In this document: positions 34,749 through 43,965 of the stretch, in pieces
Numbering within the stretch: position 1 is the stretch's first letter
Layout: each line of letters opens with the position of its first letter
NCBI GenBank assembly: GCA_016840165.1
Contig: JAEOSU010000009.1
Span: 16,331 to 80,330 of the forward strand
Reading direction: 5' to 3'
From: Promethearchaeota archaeon
GTDB lineage: Archaea; Asgardarchaeota; Lokiarchaeia; Sigyniarchaeales; SOKP01
DNA length: 64,000 nucleotides
The notes under the pieces: generated by a model
What the model was told of the DNA's origin: nothing
Database searches by the model: none
The model's input: the letters and a program-made list of their open reading frames with translations, nothing else
Program-made: the position numbers and the translations under genes

Positions 34749-36395
34749 TTATTCTTTTTGGATAATACCAGGAATTATAATATTATTTCTTTCAATACGT
34801 AGAATTCCCTTACTTTGAAGATCTTTCATGATAGAAAGTACTTTTTCTTCATCCCAGCCTAAACCCTTGATGAAATCTTCCTTATTCATTGGTTTTTTGT
34901 CCAATGCAAAAGTAATAAAGTCCTTTTCGGATTTCTCCAATTTGATTTCTTTAAATGTAATAAATTGGTGGTCCATTAATTTAAATGTATTGTGAATCAT
35001 CTTTAACTTATTCAATTTTACAATCGTTTCTTGAATGAGATCTTCTGAGGCATCTTCAATGTCTCCTTTAATAAAATTTGAGATTTTTTCATATTGAACA
35101 AGCCCGCCATTCAATAAGGAGTATTTTTCATGAAAGCTTAAAATGGTTTGAGAGATAAGTTTTTTCAAATCGCTTTCAGAGATTTCTTCTGGAGATTCTT
35201 CATAGATTGCTCTAATCTTTTTTAATTCTGCGATGTTTTTTACTTGAGGTTTACTTTTAAATTTAATCTGGGGTGATTCTTCAACATCAGGTTTTAGATC
35301 TTTTTCACTTTCTATAATGTAATCTTTTTTTTCCTCTTTTTCTTCTTTGATGCTGGGCTCTTCTCCCACATCCTTTAGCTTATCATGTAGACGGAGCTCA
35401 AAAGCTTCTTTTTTCTTCTTTTTTTCTTCTTTTCTTAATCGGTTTTTTTCATCAAATTTTGAAATACTCATGTTCCACTTAATTCGTTCTTCCTCCGAAC
35501 CAAAACCTTCTACAATTATTCTGTCATCTGTAATCGAGGCAATATCCTTGCTAAATAACTCATTTAAGACCTTACTAGCATAACTAAAATCCCATTCTGT
35601 TTTCTTTAATAAATCTTCAATAGTAAGAGTCTCTTCATCATAGGCAAAAGTAAGAATTACCTTTTCAGGATTTGAAAAATCGTATTTCTCATTAGTTAGT
35701 ATGATTATATATAATTTTGGATTTATTTCAATAAAATCTGTGATAAGCTCAGTTTCTTTCATAAGATTTAAAATCGGTAAAAAATCATCATCTTTAATAT
35801 TTTTAATCTCTTTTATAGCATGATATTTAAGTCGTTGAATCGGAATAATTTTATAATTTAATAATTGCTGCTCTTCAATAATCTGCTGAAATTTCCTCGT
35901 AATTTTATCATAAAACATGCCTATCCCCACATCTGCTTTTTTTGGCTCTGATAGATAATATTCCTTGTCCAATGATTCGAGAGTGTCTATGGATTCTTTA
36001 AGGTTTTCCATATCTACGTGTAATTCCTCTTCTGTCTTTGGCATTGCGGAGCCAAACTCAGCAGAATGAATAAGATATTCTTTTTCCGCTTGTTCGATAA
36101 TAAGAGATTCATCGACTACTAAACTATCTTGACTTTTAGCAGCTTTAACCTTTTTCTCAATTTCCCGTTCTAAAGATTTTTCAGTTTCTCGGATAATGTT
36201 AGAAATTTGGTCTAATTTTTCCCTCATTTCACTTCTTTTCTCCTCAGGTATATATTTATCGATCTGGATGTCCAACTTAGTTTGCTCTTTTACCATTTCA
36301 ATTTTACTGAGATATAATCTATACCAAAAGGTTAAAAGAATATAAAATACCAGAAATAAAATAGATATGGTGATTGCGAAAAAGATCTGACTCAT
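34749..36395 (-). CDS. Membrane-anchored coiled-coil protein with repeated winged-helix-like segments
   Basis: This 548-residue protein starts with one N-terminal membrane helix (IFFAITISILFLVFYILLTFW) and a long helical coiled-coil region to about residue 150. Two to three winged-helix-like segments follow with similar wording: TIEDLLKKTEWDFSYASKVL, then a Lys/Glu-rich linker (about 310-380), then NKEDFIKGLGWDEEKVLSIM and KDLQSKGILRIERNNIII. The repeated 'E-D-F/L-x-K-x-x-W-D' pattern resembles ESCRT-II/PCI-type winged helices, but I cannot assign a family. It could be a membrane-tethered adaptor. Monocistronic and divergent from the acyl-CoA dehydrogenase gene. Confidence 0.65.
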   Translation of the reverse strand: MSQIFFAITISILFLVFYILLTFWYRLYLSKIEMVKEQTKLDIQIDKYIPEEKRSEMREKLDQISNIIRETEKSLEREIEKKVKAAKSQDSLVVDESLIIEQAEKEYLIHSAEFGSAMPKTEEELHVDMENLKESIDTLESLDKEYYLSEPKKADVGIGMFYDKITRKFQQIIEEQQLLNYKIIPIQRLKYHAIKEIKNIKDDDFLPILNLMKETELITDFIEINPKLYIIILTNEKYDFSNPEKVILTFAYDEETLTIEDLLKKTEWDFSYASKVLNELFSKDIASITDDRIIVEGFGSEEERIKWNMSISKFDEKNRLRKEEKKKKKEAFELRLHDKLKDVGEEPSIKEEKEEKKDYIIESEKDLKPDVEESPQIKFKSKPQVKNIAELKKIRAIYEESPEEISESDLKKLISQTILSFHEKYSLLNGGLVQYEKISNFIKGDIEDASEDLIQETIVKLNKLKMIHNTFKLMDHQFITFKEIKLEKSEKDFITFALDKKPMNKEDFIKGLGWDEEKVLSIMKDLQSKGILRIERNNIIIPGIIQKE

Positions 36396-36566
36396 AATCC
36401 ATCGATTTAGATTAGCTTAAATGGTTATTCTTAAGTAAATTATGAATCTTCACATTAAAATAATTTTACGATTTTTTCAATGGTAGATGATATTAAAGAT
36501 TTAATTGCAATAAATAATTTGACTACATATAATTATTCTTTCACTTAAGTTAATTGTAAAACTAAG

Positions 36567-37847
36567 TTGACTAAAATGAAAATGCAAGAGAAAATAATTG
36601 ATGATGAAATCCTTCAGAAAATGACATTGGAAAATGTCTTCAAAATTTTTAATGATAATGTCTTTCCAATGCTCAATGAGGAGGATAAAGACTATTGTAA
36701 GGAGCTTCAAGAATTTTGCTTAGAATTACATCCTAAAATCGATAAATCTCAAGATGTTTATATCCTATTCCCTGAACTGGGTAAGCATGGTTATTTACAA
36801 CGTATTAATAAATGGAGAGATTTTGAACCATTCGGAATGAAAAAGGAAATTTTACTTGGAACCCATCTCTCATTACTAGATCCTCAACTTGAACTTGCAA
36901 GATTAGCAAGTGGAATCTTATGTGGGAATCCTACCTTTCATTACTACACTCATGGAGGTACTGGAGGTACAATTCAAAAAGTTCAAGATGAATTGATGTC
37001 GGGACAAAAGATTGGATGTATCGGAATCACTGAACCTAATCGCGGTTCTGATGCGGTAAATTTAACTACAATTGCCACTAAAACTGAGGAGGGAGTCATT
37101 TATAATGGTGAGAAAGTATATACAACAAATGGACCAAAAGCAGACTATTTCTGTGCTTATGCGGTCTATGATGAAGCACAACCACGAGATACCATGGTAC
37201 AGGCAATGATTAAACGCGAATTTGGAGTGAAAACTGAACGCTTGAAAATTAATTCCGTACCTCGTGTGCATATTGCGCATACCTTGTTCGATAACGTTAG
37301 AATTCCAAAAGAATATATTATAGCGGATGATGGACTTGGATATGTACGGCTGTTTGAGGGTTTAGTCCCTGAGAGACTTTCAATTATGGGGAGTGGAGTC
37401 GGAATTTGTTGGTCAGGTTTAATATATGGTATGATTTATACCAATCTCAGAAAGCAATTTGGTAAACCTGTTATTAGATATCAAGGAGTAGGTTATGGTT
37501 TAGCAGATTTACTGACTAAAACAAATGCTGCTACTGCGTTAGCTCTCCAAGCAGCGTCGGTTTATGATGAAAGAATCTTATTTGCAGATAAATCCTCTGA
37601 AGGAAGATCAGCTGCCGAGAAGTGGGTGGCCTCTATCTCTTCCCAAGGAAAGTATTTTCTTTCTAAATTAACTCATGATGTCTGCTATGAAGTCCAGCAG
37701 CATATGGGTGGAGTCAGTGTGACTGATAATACTCCTTTAGATGAATTAACGGATATAAGCAAAATCGAAGAGGTTATTGGCGGAGCTAGAAATATACAAC
37801 TACTTTTAATTCAATCCCAGATTCAAAGATTTATGAGACTATTATAA
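36567..37847 (+). CDS. Acyl-CoA dehydrogenase family flavoprotein
   Basis: The 426-residue protein has the acyl-CoA dehydrogenase fold: N-terminal helical domain, the middle FAD strand block GCIGITEPNRGSDAVNLTT (about 150-168) and YNGEKVYTTNGPKADYF, and a C-terminal helical domain with QQHMGGVSVTDNTPL and EVIGGARNIQLLLIQSQIQR. The Glu in the EEVIGG segment lies where the catalytic base of the medium-chain type is found. It would oxidise an acyl-CoA to the 2-enoyl-CoA, the step before the hydratase and 3-hydroxyacyl-CoA dehydrogenase encoded 20 kb downstream. The TTG start 36567 and ATG 36576 are both possible. No electron-transfer flavoprotein gene is adjacent. Confidence 0.9.
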   Translation: MTKMKMQEKIIDDEILQKMTLENVFKIFNDNVFPMLNEEDKDYCKELQEFCLELHPKIDKSQDVYILFPELGKHGYLQRINKWRDFEPFGMKKEILLGTHLSLLDPQLELARLASGILCGNPTFHYYTHGGTGGTIQKVQDELMSGQKIGCIGITEPNRGSDAVNLTTIATKTEEGVIYNGEKVYTTNGPKADYFCAYAVYDEAQPRDTMVQAMIKREFGVKTERLKINSVPRVHIAHTLFDNVRIPKEYIIADDGLGYVRLFEGLVPERLSIMGSGVGICWSGLIYGMIYTNLRKQFGKPVIRYQGVGYGLADLLTKTNAATALALQAASVYDERILFADKSSEGRSAAEKWVASISSQGKYFLSKLTHDVCYEVQQHMGGVSVTDNTPLDELTDISKIEEVIGGARNIQLLLIQSQIQRFMRLL

Positions 37848-37872
37848 ATCTTTTTTATTTTCTTTTTAGTAT
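37848..37872 (+). terminator. T-rich terminator after acyl-CoA dehydrogenase
   Basis: The stop codon is followed by TCTTTTTTATTTTCTTTTT on the plus strand, a run typical of archaeal oligo-T termination. Based on composition only. Confidence 0.4.
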
Positions 37873-38008
37873 TATCTTTAAGACTTTAATATACTTTTTT
37901 ATAATAATCTTTTTCATTAAAAGAATCTTTTAATATATCTCAACTTTTGATATTATTAGAGAGGAATGATTTGAAATAATGAAGAATATCATATCTAAAT
38001 ATTAAATC

Positions 38009-38135
38009 TTAGGATTATGGTTATTTTCCAGAACTCTGAGATAAAAAATCAAAAGCTATATAAAATTAAAATTATCCTAATTAAGTATAACTAAAAGGTT
38101 TAAATATAACTTTTAACAATAATATATTAGGATAA
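38009..38135 (+). promoter_or_regulatory. feoAB promoter region with TTATCCTAAT inverted pair
   Basis: In the 324-bp gap before feoA, TTATCCTAAT (38072-38081) and its exact reverse complement ATTAGGATAA (38126-38135) flank a likely TATA/BRE (AAAAGGTTTAAATA, about 38093-38106). A further TTAGGAT lies at 38009-38015. The second half-site would overlap the expected transcription start. This layout suits a metal-dependent repressor of DtxR/IdeR type, but the regulator is not in the window and the motif assignment is inference. Confidence 0.5.
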
Positions 38136-38171
38136 AATATTTTTTTTTAACTATTAACATGAAAAAATCTT

Positions 38172-38474
38172 ATGAGTGTTATGAAAGTTAATCATGAAAA
38201 ACGCTCAAACTCTGAACCTGTAAGTCTAATTAAATGCTTAACAGAATGTGGTAGAGGAGAGGAAGTAGAGGTAGTAAGCGTTAATGCGGGCATTAATGCA
38301 AGAAGAAGATTATACAATCTAGGCATTTATCCAGGTTCAATTATTATTAAAAAGCAGGGTGCTCCTTTTAGAGGGCCATTACAGGTTATTGTTAAAGGGA
38401 CAAATATAGTTTTAGGGCGGGGATTGGCGGCGAAAATCTTTGTTAGATGCGGAACCTCGTGCACATTTGATTAA
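38172..38474 (+). CDS. feoA: FeoA ferrous-iron transport accessory protein
   Basis: The 100-residue protein is a FeoA SH3-like fold: CLTECGRGEEVEVVSVNAGI, then RRRLYNLGIYPGSIIIKKQ (the LGI-PG signature), GPLQVIVKGTNIVLGRGLA and a final KIFVRC. It has a slightly extended N terminus of about 20 residues. FeoA stimulates the GTPase of FeoB, whose gene follows 71 bp downstream on the same strand. The pair should form the ferrous iron uptake system of this anaerobe. Confidence 0.93.
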   Translation: MSVMKVNHEKRSNSEPVSLIKCLTECGRGEEVEVVSVNAGINARRRLYNLGIYPGSIIIKKQGAPFRGPLQVIVKGTNIVLGRGLAAKIFVRCGTSCTFD

Positions 38475-38545
38475 GCTCTCAAAATTTTATTTACTTATTT
38501 ATGAATTTTTAAATCTAATAGCAAGTTTATACCAGAGGAATAAAT

Positions 38546-40609
38546 GTGAGTTTTCATAGACCTAGAAAAAATAATTATAAAAAAGATGATTGTGAATCTA
38601 AAACAACAATAAATATTGCTTTAGCTGGCAATCCGAATGTAGGAAAATCTGTAATTTTTAATCAATTAACGGGATTAAGCCAGACGATAGGGAACTGGCC
38701 CGGAAAAACCGTAGAGAAATTAGAAGGACACTTAAACTTTCTGGGATATCACTTTAATATTGTAGATTTACCTGGGATCTATTCCTTGTCCACCTATTCT
38801 TTGGAAGAAATAGTAAGTCGGGAATATATTGTTTCTAATGATGTCGATCTCATTATAAATGTGATTGATGCCACTAATTTGGAAAGAAATCTCTTTCTCA
38901 CATTTCAACTACTTGAGTTAAAAGTTCCAATAATTTTAGCAATGAATCAAATGGATATCTTACGTAAAAGAAATATAGAACTTGATTTCGAGAAATTAGA
39001 GAAAATATTTAAAGCTCCAGTACTTCCAGTCGTGGCAGTACACGGTATAGGGGTACATGAGTTATTAGAGCAGACTATTGATATTATTGAAACTAATCCA
39101 AATTTTAAAATCAACTTCCCCGATTTAACAGAGATCTCTTCTTTTGGGAAAGAAATCGAAACAAAAATTCAAATATTGATTTCTGAATTCAAAAATAATT
39201 ACCCTCGCATTATGGCTTACAATTATCCAGCACGTTTCCTAGCGATAAAAATGCTTGAAAAAGACGAGGAGATCTTAAAAATAATTAATGATATTGAAAA
39301 AGTTAAACCACTACTTGATATTACAAACCAGTTCATTGAAGAATTAGAAGATTATCATGGTGAGGATATAAATTCAATAATTTCCTCGGAAATTTACAAC
39401 AATATCCATCAAATAATAGACAAAGTAATGAAATTCAAAACTAAAAAACAGATGATGCGCAGAAATCTAACAGATAAGATTGATCATCTTACAACCCATT
39501 CGTTTTGGGGCTATATTGTTCTGATATTAGTGGTAATTGGAATTTATGCCTTTACTTTTTCAATCGGAGGCTTTTTAGGAACAATAATAGATGATTTTTT
39601 TTCATTGTGGACGGAAAATATCTATCTATTATTTGGTGAGGAAAATTTTCTAGTGAAGTTATTGTGGGATGGGGGAGTTGGAGGTTTTATGGGTGCAGTC
39701 GCAGGGGTACTGGTTTATGTGATTCCATTTTTTTTTACTATTGAAATCCTACAAGATTCTGGCTATTTACCCCGAGCGGCATTTCTAATGGACAAAGTTA
39801 TGCATGTATTAGGAGTTCACGGAAAAACGGTAATTACGATGATTCTTGGATTTGGATGTAATGTGCCAGCATGTGCTGGATGTCGAATCATGGAAACTGA
39901 ACGAGAAAAAAAGATTTCTATCGCACTTACATCATTAATTCCATGCGCTGCAGTCATGGCGGTAGTTTTAGGGTTAGTAGGACGTTATTTAGGAGTAGGT
40001 TGGGTAATAGTGTTGTTTATAATAAATTTTATGGTAATTCTCATCGTAGGGAGAATCTTAAATAAAACTTTGCCCGGAACTTGTACAGAATTAATTATGG
40101 AAATGCATGAATATCGGAAACCTAATTATAAAGTAATTCTGAAACAAACTTGGTTAAGAAGCAGGGAATTTATATTTAAAGCACTTCCAATCATCATTAT
40201 ATTCGGGATATCCTTGGAGATTGTCCTTATCCTTAATGTTTTAGAACCAATTAACTTTATATTATCGCCTATCACTGTTTTCTGGTTAGGTTTACCTTCG
40301 ATAACGGGCGTATTTTTAATATATGGTATAATAAGAAAGGAACTAACGTTAGTCCTTTTGGTGCTATTTGCTGAGAGTATTGGGAAAACTTTAGATCCTT
40401 TATTAAATCCTTTATTATCTCCAGCGCAAATGATCATTTTTAGCTTAGTAACTATGCTTTACATTCCTTGTTTTGCGACTATTATTGTTATAGCGAAGCA
40501 AACAAGTTGGAAATATGCAATTCAAATCGCTCTACTAGAAATATCGCTCGCTTTGCTAATTGGAGGGGTGTTAAACTTTAGTTTAGGGTTTATCACTGGC
40601 ATTTTATAA
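38546..40609 (+). CDS. feoB: FeoB ferrous iron transporter
   Basis: The 687-residue protein begins with the NFeoB G domain: G1 ALAGNPNVGKSVIFNQL (about 27-43), G3 DLPGIYSLSTYSLEE, G4 AMNQMDIL and a short helical GDI-like region to about residue 300. The membrane domain has the two FeoB gate segments, ILGFGCNVPACAGCRIMETE and TSLIPCAAVMAV, plus the C-terminal gate-like KELTLVLLVLFAES and TLYIPCFATI. The membrane motifs carry extra cysteines (CNVPACAGC) compared with the usual GCNVPA-[IV]-xA pattern. Start GTG at 38546. It imports Fe2+ across the cytoplasmic membrane. Confidence 0.94.
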   Translation: MSFHRPRKNNYKKDDCESKTTINIALAGNPNVGKSVIFNQLTGLSQTIGNWPGKTVEKLEGHLNFLGYHFNIVDLPGIYSLSTYSLEEIVSREYIVSNDVDLIINVIDATNLERNLFLTFQLLELKVPIILAMNQMDILRKRNIELDFEKLEKIFKAPVLPVVAVHGIGVHELLEQTIDIIETNPNFKINFPDLTEISSFGKEIETKIQILISEFKNNYPRIMAYNYPARFLAIKMLEKDEEILKIINDIEKVKPLLDITNQFIEELEDYHGEDINSIISSEIYNNIHQIIDKVMKFKTKKQMMRRNLTDKIDHLTTHSFWGYIVLILVVIGIYAFTFSIGGFLGTIIDDFFSLWTENIYLLFGEENFLVKLLWDGGVGGFMGAVAGVLVYVIPFFFTIEILQDSGYLPRAAFLMDKVMHVLGVHGKTVITMILGFGCNVPACAGCRIMETEREKKISIALTSLIPCAAVMAVVLGLVGRYLGVGWVIVLFIINFMVILIVGRILNKTLPGTCTELIMEMHEYRKPNYKVILKQTWLRSREFIFKALPIIIIFGISLEIVLILNVLEPINFILSPITVFWLGLPSITGVFLIYGIIRKELTLVLLVLFAESIGKTLDPLLNPLLSPAQMIIFSLVTMLYIPCFATIIVIAKQTSWKYAIQIALLEISLALLIGGVLNFSLGFITGIL

Positions 40610-40665
40610 TGCCGCATTAAAGAGGAGTAGAAAATCTTTTTAAATTAAATATTTTTGTAAATTCT

Positions 40666-41040
40666 TTAAAACCACATAGTTGCATCTGCTTCTAAGGCAA
40701 GATCATTAAGGGTTGCTGCTCCAACGATTTTCATACCCGGGATTAATTCTACTTGTTCCCACCCTAACATCCTTTTTGAAGCTTCACACACTAATATCTT
40801 CACACCTGCTTTAAGCGTCTTATCAATCATTTCCCTTACTGAAGGAAAATTTCCTAATTTAATTTTCTCAGCTTCTCCTGGTTTTAGCATTTTTAAGCCC
40901 ATACCTAAATAATAGACAATTGCATCTAAATCCATTGCTTTTGCCGTTTGAGCTAATACAAGGGGCGAGTATTGTCTTGCAGGATCATCGCTCGTTTGAA
41001 CATATAAAATTGTTTTTTTTTCATTTGCCATTTTATTCAA
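40666..41040 (-). CDS. DsrE/DsrF-family small sulfur-relay-like protein
   Basis: The 124-residue protein matches the DsrE fold: strand ILYVQTSDDPARQYSPLVLA, AMDLDAIVYYLGMG, the helix with PGEAEKIKLGNFPSVREMID, and VKILVCEASKRMLGW, where the Cys in LVCEAS (about residue 85) is where DsrE-like proteins hold the persulfide-carrying cysteine. Possible role in sulfur trafficking or as a small redox partner. It stands alone on the minus strand between feoB and the radical SAM gene. The start at ATG 41040 or a second ATG nine bases downstream (MANEKKTIL). Confidence 0.82.
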   Translation of the reverse strand: MNKMANEKKTILYVQTSDDPARQYSPLVLAQTAKAMDLDAIVYYLGMGLKMLKPGEAEKIKLGNFPSVREMIDKTLKAGVKILVCEASKRMLGWEQVELIPGMKIVGAATLNDLALEADATMWF

Positions 41041-41241
41041 CTTTATCTATTAATTTCTTAAATTTTCTTATTTATTTTTTTTTAGTAAATATTCATTAGA
41101 ATAAATCAATAAGGTTGTGTATAAATATTTGGCTTACTATTTATCTACTCAAAATTAGATTTTAATTATTATAATTGCCCTAATTCACTAATAAATTTAT
41201 ATATTATAAATTCACGAAGAAAAACATAAATCAAATAACAC

Positions 41242-41323
41242 TAAACCGCGGGGCTCATGATATTAAATTGGGACAAAAATCTTTTTAATAATTAATCATA
41301 TAAAAAGAGCGAATAGCGGTTTA
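41242..41323 (+). promoter_or_regulatory. Structured 5' leader before radical SAM gene
   Basis: TAAACCGC (41242-41249) pairs exactly with GCGGTTTA (41316-41323), which ends two bases before the ATG at 41325. Inside it, GCTC (41253-41256) can pair with GAGC (41307-41310), giving a long interrupted stem that would cover the ribosome-binding region. The GC-rich island AACCGCGGGGCTCATG stands out from the AT-rich surroundings. It may control translation. The rest of the gap 41041-41241 shows only AT-rich promoter-like sequence. Confidence 0.4.
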
Positions 41324-41324
41324 T

Positions 41325-42638
41325 ATGCCATCAATTGTTGAGAAAATACGAGTTCTGGGGGCTGCTGGTAAATATGACATATGTGCTTCAAGTAGCTGCT
41401 ATACTCATTCAAACAACTGGTCAAACAATCTTCAATGTTATTCTAAATCACAAAATTCTAGTAAAGATCAATCTAAAAAGGATAATTTATATTTTGGTTC
41501 AATGCTTTCGGGTGGAATATGTCATAGTTTTACACCAGATGGTAGATGCGTTTCATTATTTAAAGTTTTATTTTCAAACGCATGCTCATTTAATTGTAAA
41601 TATTGTTTCAATAAAATTAGCAAGAAAAAAATGAGTCTTACACCAGATGAATATGTAAAAGCCTTTATGCATTTATATTTAGGCAATTATGTAGAGGGGA
41701 TGTTTCTATCATCCGGGATTACAAAAAACTCAGATGATACGATGGAAAAGATGCTTGAAGCAGTAAAAATATTACGTAATCAATATAATTATCGAGGATA
41801 TATTCATTTTAAATGCCTACCTGGTGCTTCCAAAGATGTAATTAAAGAAGCAGCTCATTATGTTGATCGTATGAGCGTAAATGTTGAATCTCCAACTGAA
41901 GGACACTTATCTGAAATTGCAGATCAAAAATCATATAAAACCGATATTTTAAAACGACAGGAATGGATAAGGGATCTTTCTGGAAAGAAATTTGATGATT
42001 GGGAGCAGGTGGATAAAATAAATACTTTTAATGATAATATAATTGACCAAGAATCTCCCATAGATGATGAAGAGAAGTATCGAAATGCAAAGTATATCCC
42101 ATCTGGACAAACTACTCAATTTGTTGTTGGAGCTGCTGATGAAACCGATTGGGATATATTAAAAAGATTATACTGGGAATATAAAACTATTAAATTAAAA
42201 AGAGGATACTTTTCCGCATTTTCACCAATTCAAGGTACCGAATTAGGAAAAAAAGAAGCAACCCCCCTATTAAGAGAACATAGATTATATCAAACAGATT
42301 GGTTAATGCGATTATACAAAATTCCGATTAGTGATATTAAGGACATATTAACCGAATCTTCTAATTTACCTCGTCAGGATCCTAAAATATTTCTTGCCCG
42401 TAATTATTTCGATAAAAGAGGACCACTCGATATAAATAACCTTTCCTATAGTGAGATTCTGAAAATTCCAGGTATTGGGTTAACATCAGCACATAGGATT
42501 ATGAAATTACGAAAAGAAGGCATAAAAATTACCAAAAGAACCCAATTAAAAAATATTGGCGTGGTATTGAAGAGAGCAGAGCCTTTTCTTAGAATTGGAA
42601 ACTCCTATCAAGCGAATATGATAAATTATTTACATTAA
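41325..42638 (+). CDS. Radical SAM protein of the putative DNA modification/repair type (HhH C-terminal)
   Basis: The 437-residue protein has the [4Fe-4S]-SAM motif in FSNACSFNCKYCFNK (CxxxCxxC, about 86-94), the downstream MFLSSGITKN segment and a C-terminal helix-hairpin-helix in SYSEILKIPGIGLTSAHRIM (about 380-405). This is the family often named putative DNA modification/repair radical SAM protein, normally encoded next to a DUF4130 protein, exactly as here (7 bp to the next gene). It is thought to act on DNA or RNA bases; the substrate has not been settled. A structured leader precedes it. Confidence 0.9.
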   Translation: MPSIVEKIRVLGAAGKYDICASSSCYTHSNNWSNNLQCYSKSQNSSKDQSKKDNLYFGSMLSGGICHSFTPDGRCVSLFKVLFSNACSFNCKYCFNKISKKKMSLTPDEYVKAFMHLYLGNYVEGMFLSSGITKNSDDTMEKMLEAVKILRNQYNYRGYIHFKCLPGASKDVIKEAAHYVDRMSVNVESPTEGHLSEIADQKSYKTDILKRQEWIRDLSGKKFDDWEQVDKINTFNDNIIDQESPIDDEEKYRNAKYIPSGQTTQFVVGAADETDWDILKRLYWEYKTIKLKRGYFSAFSPIQGTELGKKEATPLLREHRLYQTDWLMRLYKIPISDIKDILTESSNLPRQDPKIFLARNYFDKRGPLDINNLSYSEILKIPGIGLTSAHRIMKLRKEGIKITKRTQLKNIGVVLKRAEPFLRIGNSYQANMINYLH

Positions 42639-42644
42639 AAGAAA

Positions 42645-43364
42645 TTGGAGAAAAAAAGTGGTATTATGTTTAATATGAGAAAAAGTAAGATTTGTTTTAT
42701 GGTACCACGAAATCATGAATATCTTAATTATTCTTTGAAGGACCAGAAAAAAATTTTAAATGAAATAGAGGACCTTCCACAGGCAGTTTTAGAAAGTAAT
42801 GTTACCTCAAATGCAAAGCGATATTATCGTATGGCACGAGCAGTCTCTAGGGAAATTCATTATCATAAAATGTTTACACGTCTTAAAATTGAAGGAAATG
42901 CAGTATTATCAGGGACAATTCAACCAGAACATGAAATAGAAGATATTATCCTAAAGTTTTTTTATCACCGCTTTCCTAAGTTTATTATCATTTTAAAATC
43001 AACAAGAAAAAAAAGAAATTATTTTATTGCTCCAAAAGAGTTAAAAGAATCTGTAAATAAAAAAGAAATTTCGGTTAAAATTGAACGTGATTATATTGTT
43101 GGTAACACTACAATTAATTTAGAAACTCTTCTTTCAATTTTTTTACCATTAGTAGAAAGCAATTTACTTTTTAAGGAGATATTAGACACTGACTTAGATC
43201 TAAATAGATTATTCAAGGAGTTTTATGATTCTCAATACATCGATTCGAGGGAAAATTACACTCTTTTTTTCCAGAACATGCCAAAAAAATATCAAAAAAA
43301 AAAAGATATGGTAGTAGAGAAAACATTTCGCACCAAAACACTTGATAAATTTCTGAATGAGTGA
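42645..43364 (+). CDS. DUF4130-type partner of the radical SAM protein
   Basis: The 239-residue protein belongs to the DUF4130 group: SNAKRYYRMARAVSREIHYH, HKMFTRLKI, IQPEHEIEDIILKFFYHRFP, and the C-terminal YTLFFQNMPKKYQKKKDMVV block. These proteins are almost always encoded beside the radical SAM protein and some are fused to a uracil-DNA-glycosylase, hinting at base repair. The N terminus is shorter than typical (the usual DGS-FxGF start is missing). TTG 42645 or ATG 42666 may be the start. Same operon as the radical SAM gene. Confidence 0.82.
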   Translation: MEKKSGIMFNMRKSKICFMVPRNHEYLNYSLKDQKKILNEIEDLPQAVLESNVTSNAKRYYRMARAVSREIHYHKMFTRLKIEGNAVLSGTIQPEHEIEDIILKFFYHRFPKFIIILKSTRKKRNYFIAPKELKESVNKKEISVKIERDYIVGNTTINLETLLSIFLPLVESNLLFKEILDTDLDLNRLFKEFYDSQYIDSRENYTLFFQNMPKKYQKKKDMVVEKTFRTKTLDKFLNE

Positions 43365-43365
43365 T

Positions 43366-43821
43366 TTATTCATTCCTAAAAAAATCTTTAAATGGAATAA
43401 AGAGTCCTACTATAAGCAAAGCTGCTCCTACGATAAAGGTAATCATACTACCACCAAAATAGCCTATTAAGATTTTATAACCAATAAATGTTCCCCAGAC
43501 TAATGCACCCGCAATTAAAATAAAATACCAAGCCCATTTATCACCCTTGCTATAATTCATTTTCGCAATAAATAGTACAAGAACTCCGACACTGCTTAAG
43601 ATAAATCCCATGACTTTCTTTTGTAATATAAAAATCTCAGCAAAGATACGTGTGGAAGGATTTGCATAATATTCACTATATTCTATCCCTGTGTGCCAAC
43701 CAAAATCGCTGATAAACATAATTTCTGTCACAAAGATCATTAAAATGCCCATTAAAAGGATATAGCATCCCATAAAATTTATGAAAAATGTTCCGAGTTT
43801 TAATTTTTCCATTAATTTCAC
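43366..43821 (-). CDS. Four-helix membrane protein of unknown function
   Basis: The 151-residue protein shows four hydrophobic helices (NFMGCYILLMGILMIFVTEI, VMGFILSSVGVLVLFI, WAWYFILIAGALVWGTFIGY, GGSMITFIVGAALLIVGLFI) with short polar loops. No family motif is recognised. It converges with the DUF4130 gene with almost no gap. It probably resides in the cytoplasmic membrane. Confidence 0.7.
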   Translation of the reverse strand: MKLMEKLKLGTFFINFMGCYILLMGILMIFVTEIMFISDFGWHTGIEYSEYYANPSTRIFAEIFILQKKVMGFILSSVGVLVLFIAKMNYSKGDKWAWYFILIAGALVWGTFIGYKILIGYFGGSMITFIVGAALLIVGLFIPFKDFFRNE

Positions 43822-43965
43822 TTGAATTTCTTAAATTAAAGTTAATTTGCAAATTTGTAAAAAAATTATATAAAGTTTTAGATTCTTATTATAGTCTACT
43901 TAAAAAGTTTGTAGATTAGAGAAATAAGTTTAAATTTTTACTTTGAATTTTAAATCATGAATTAA

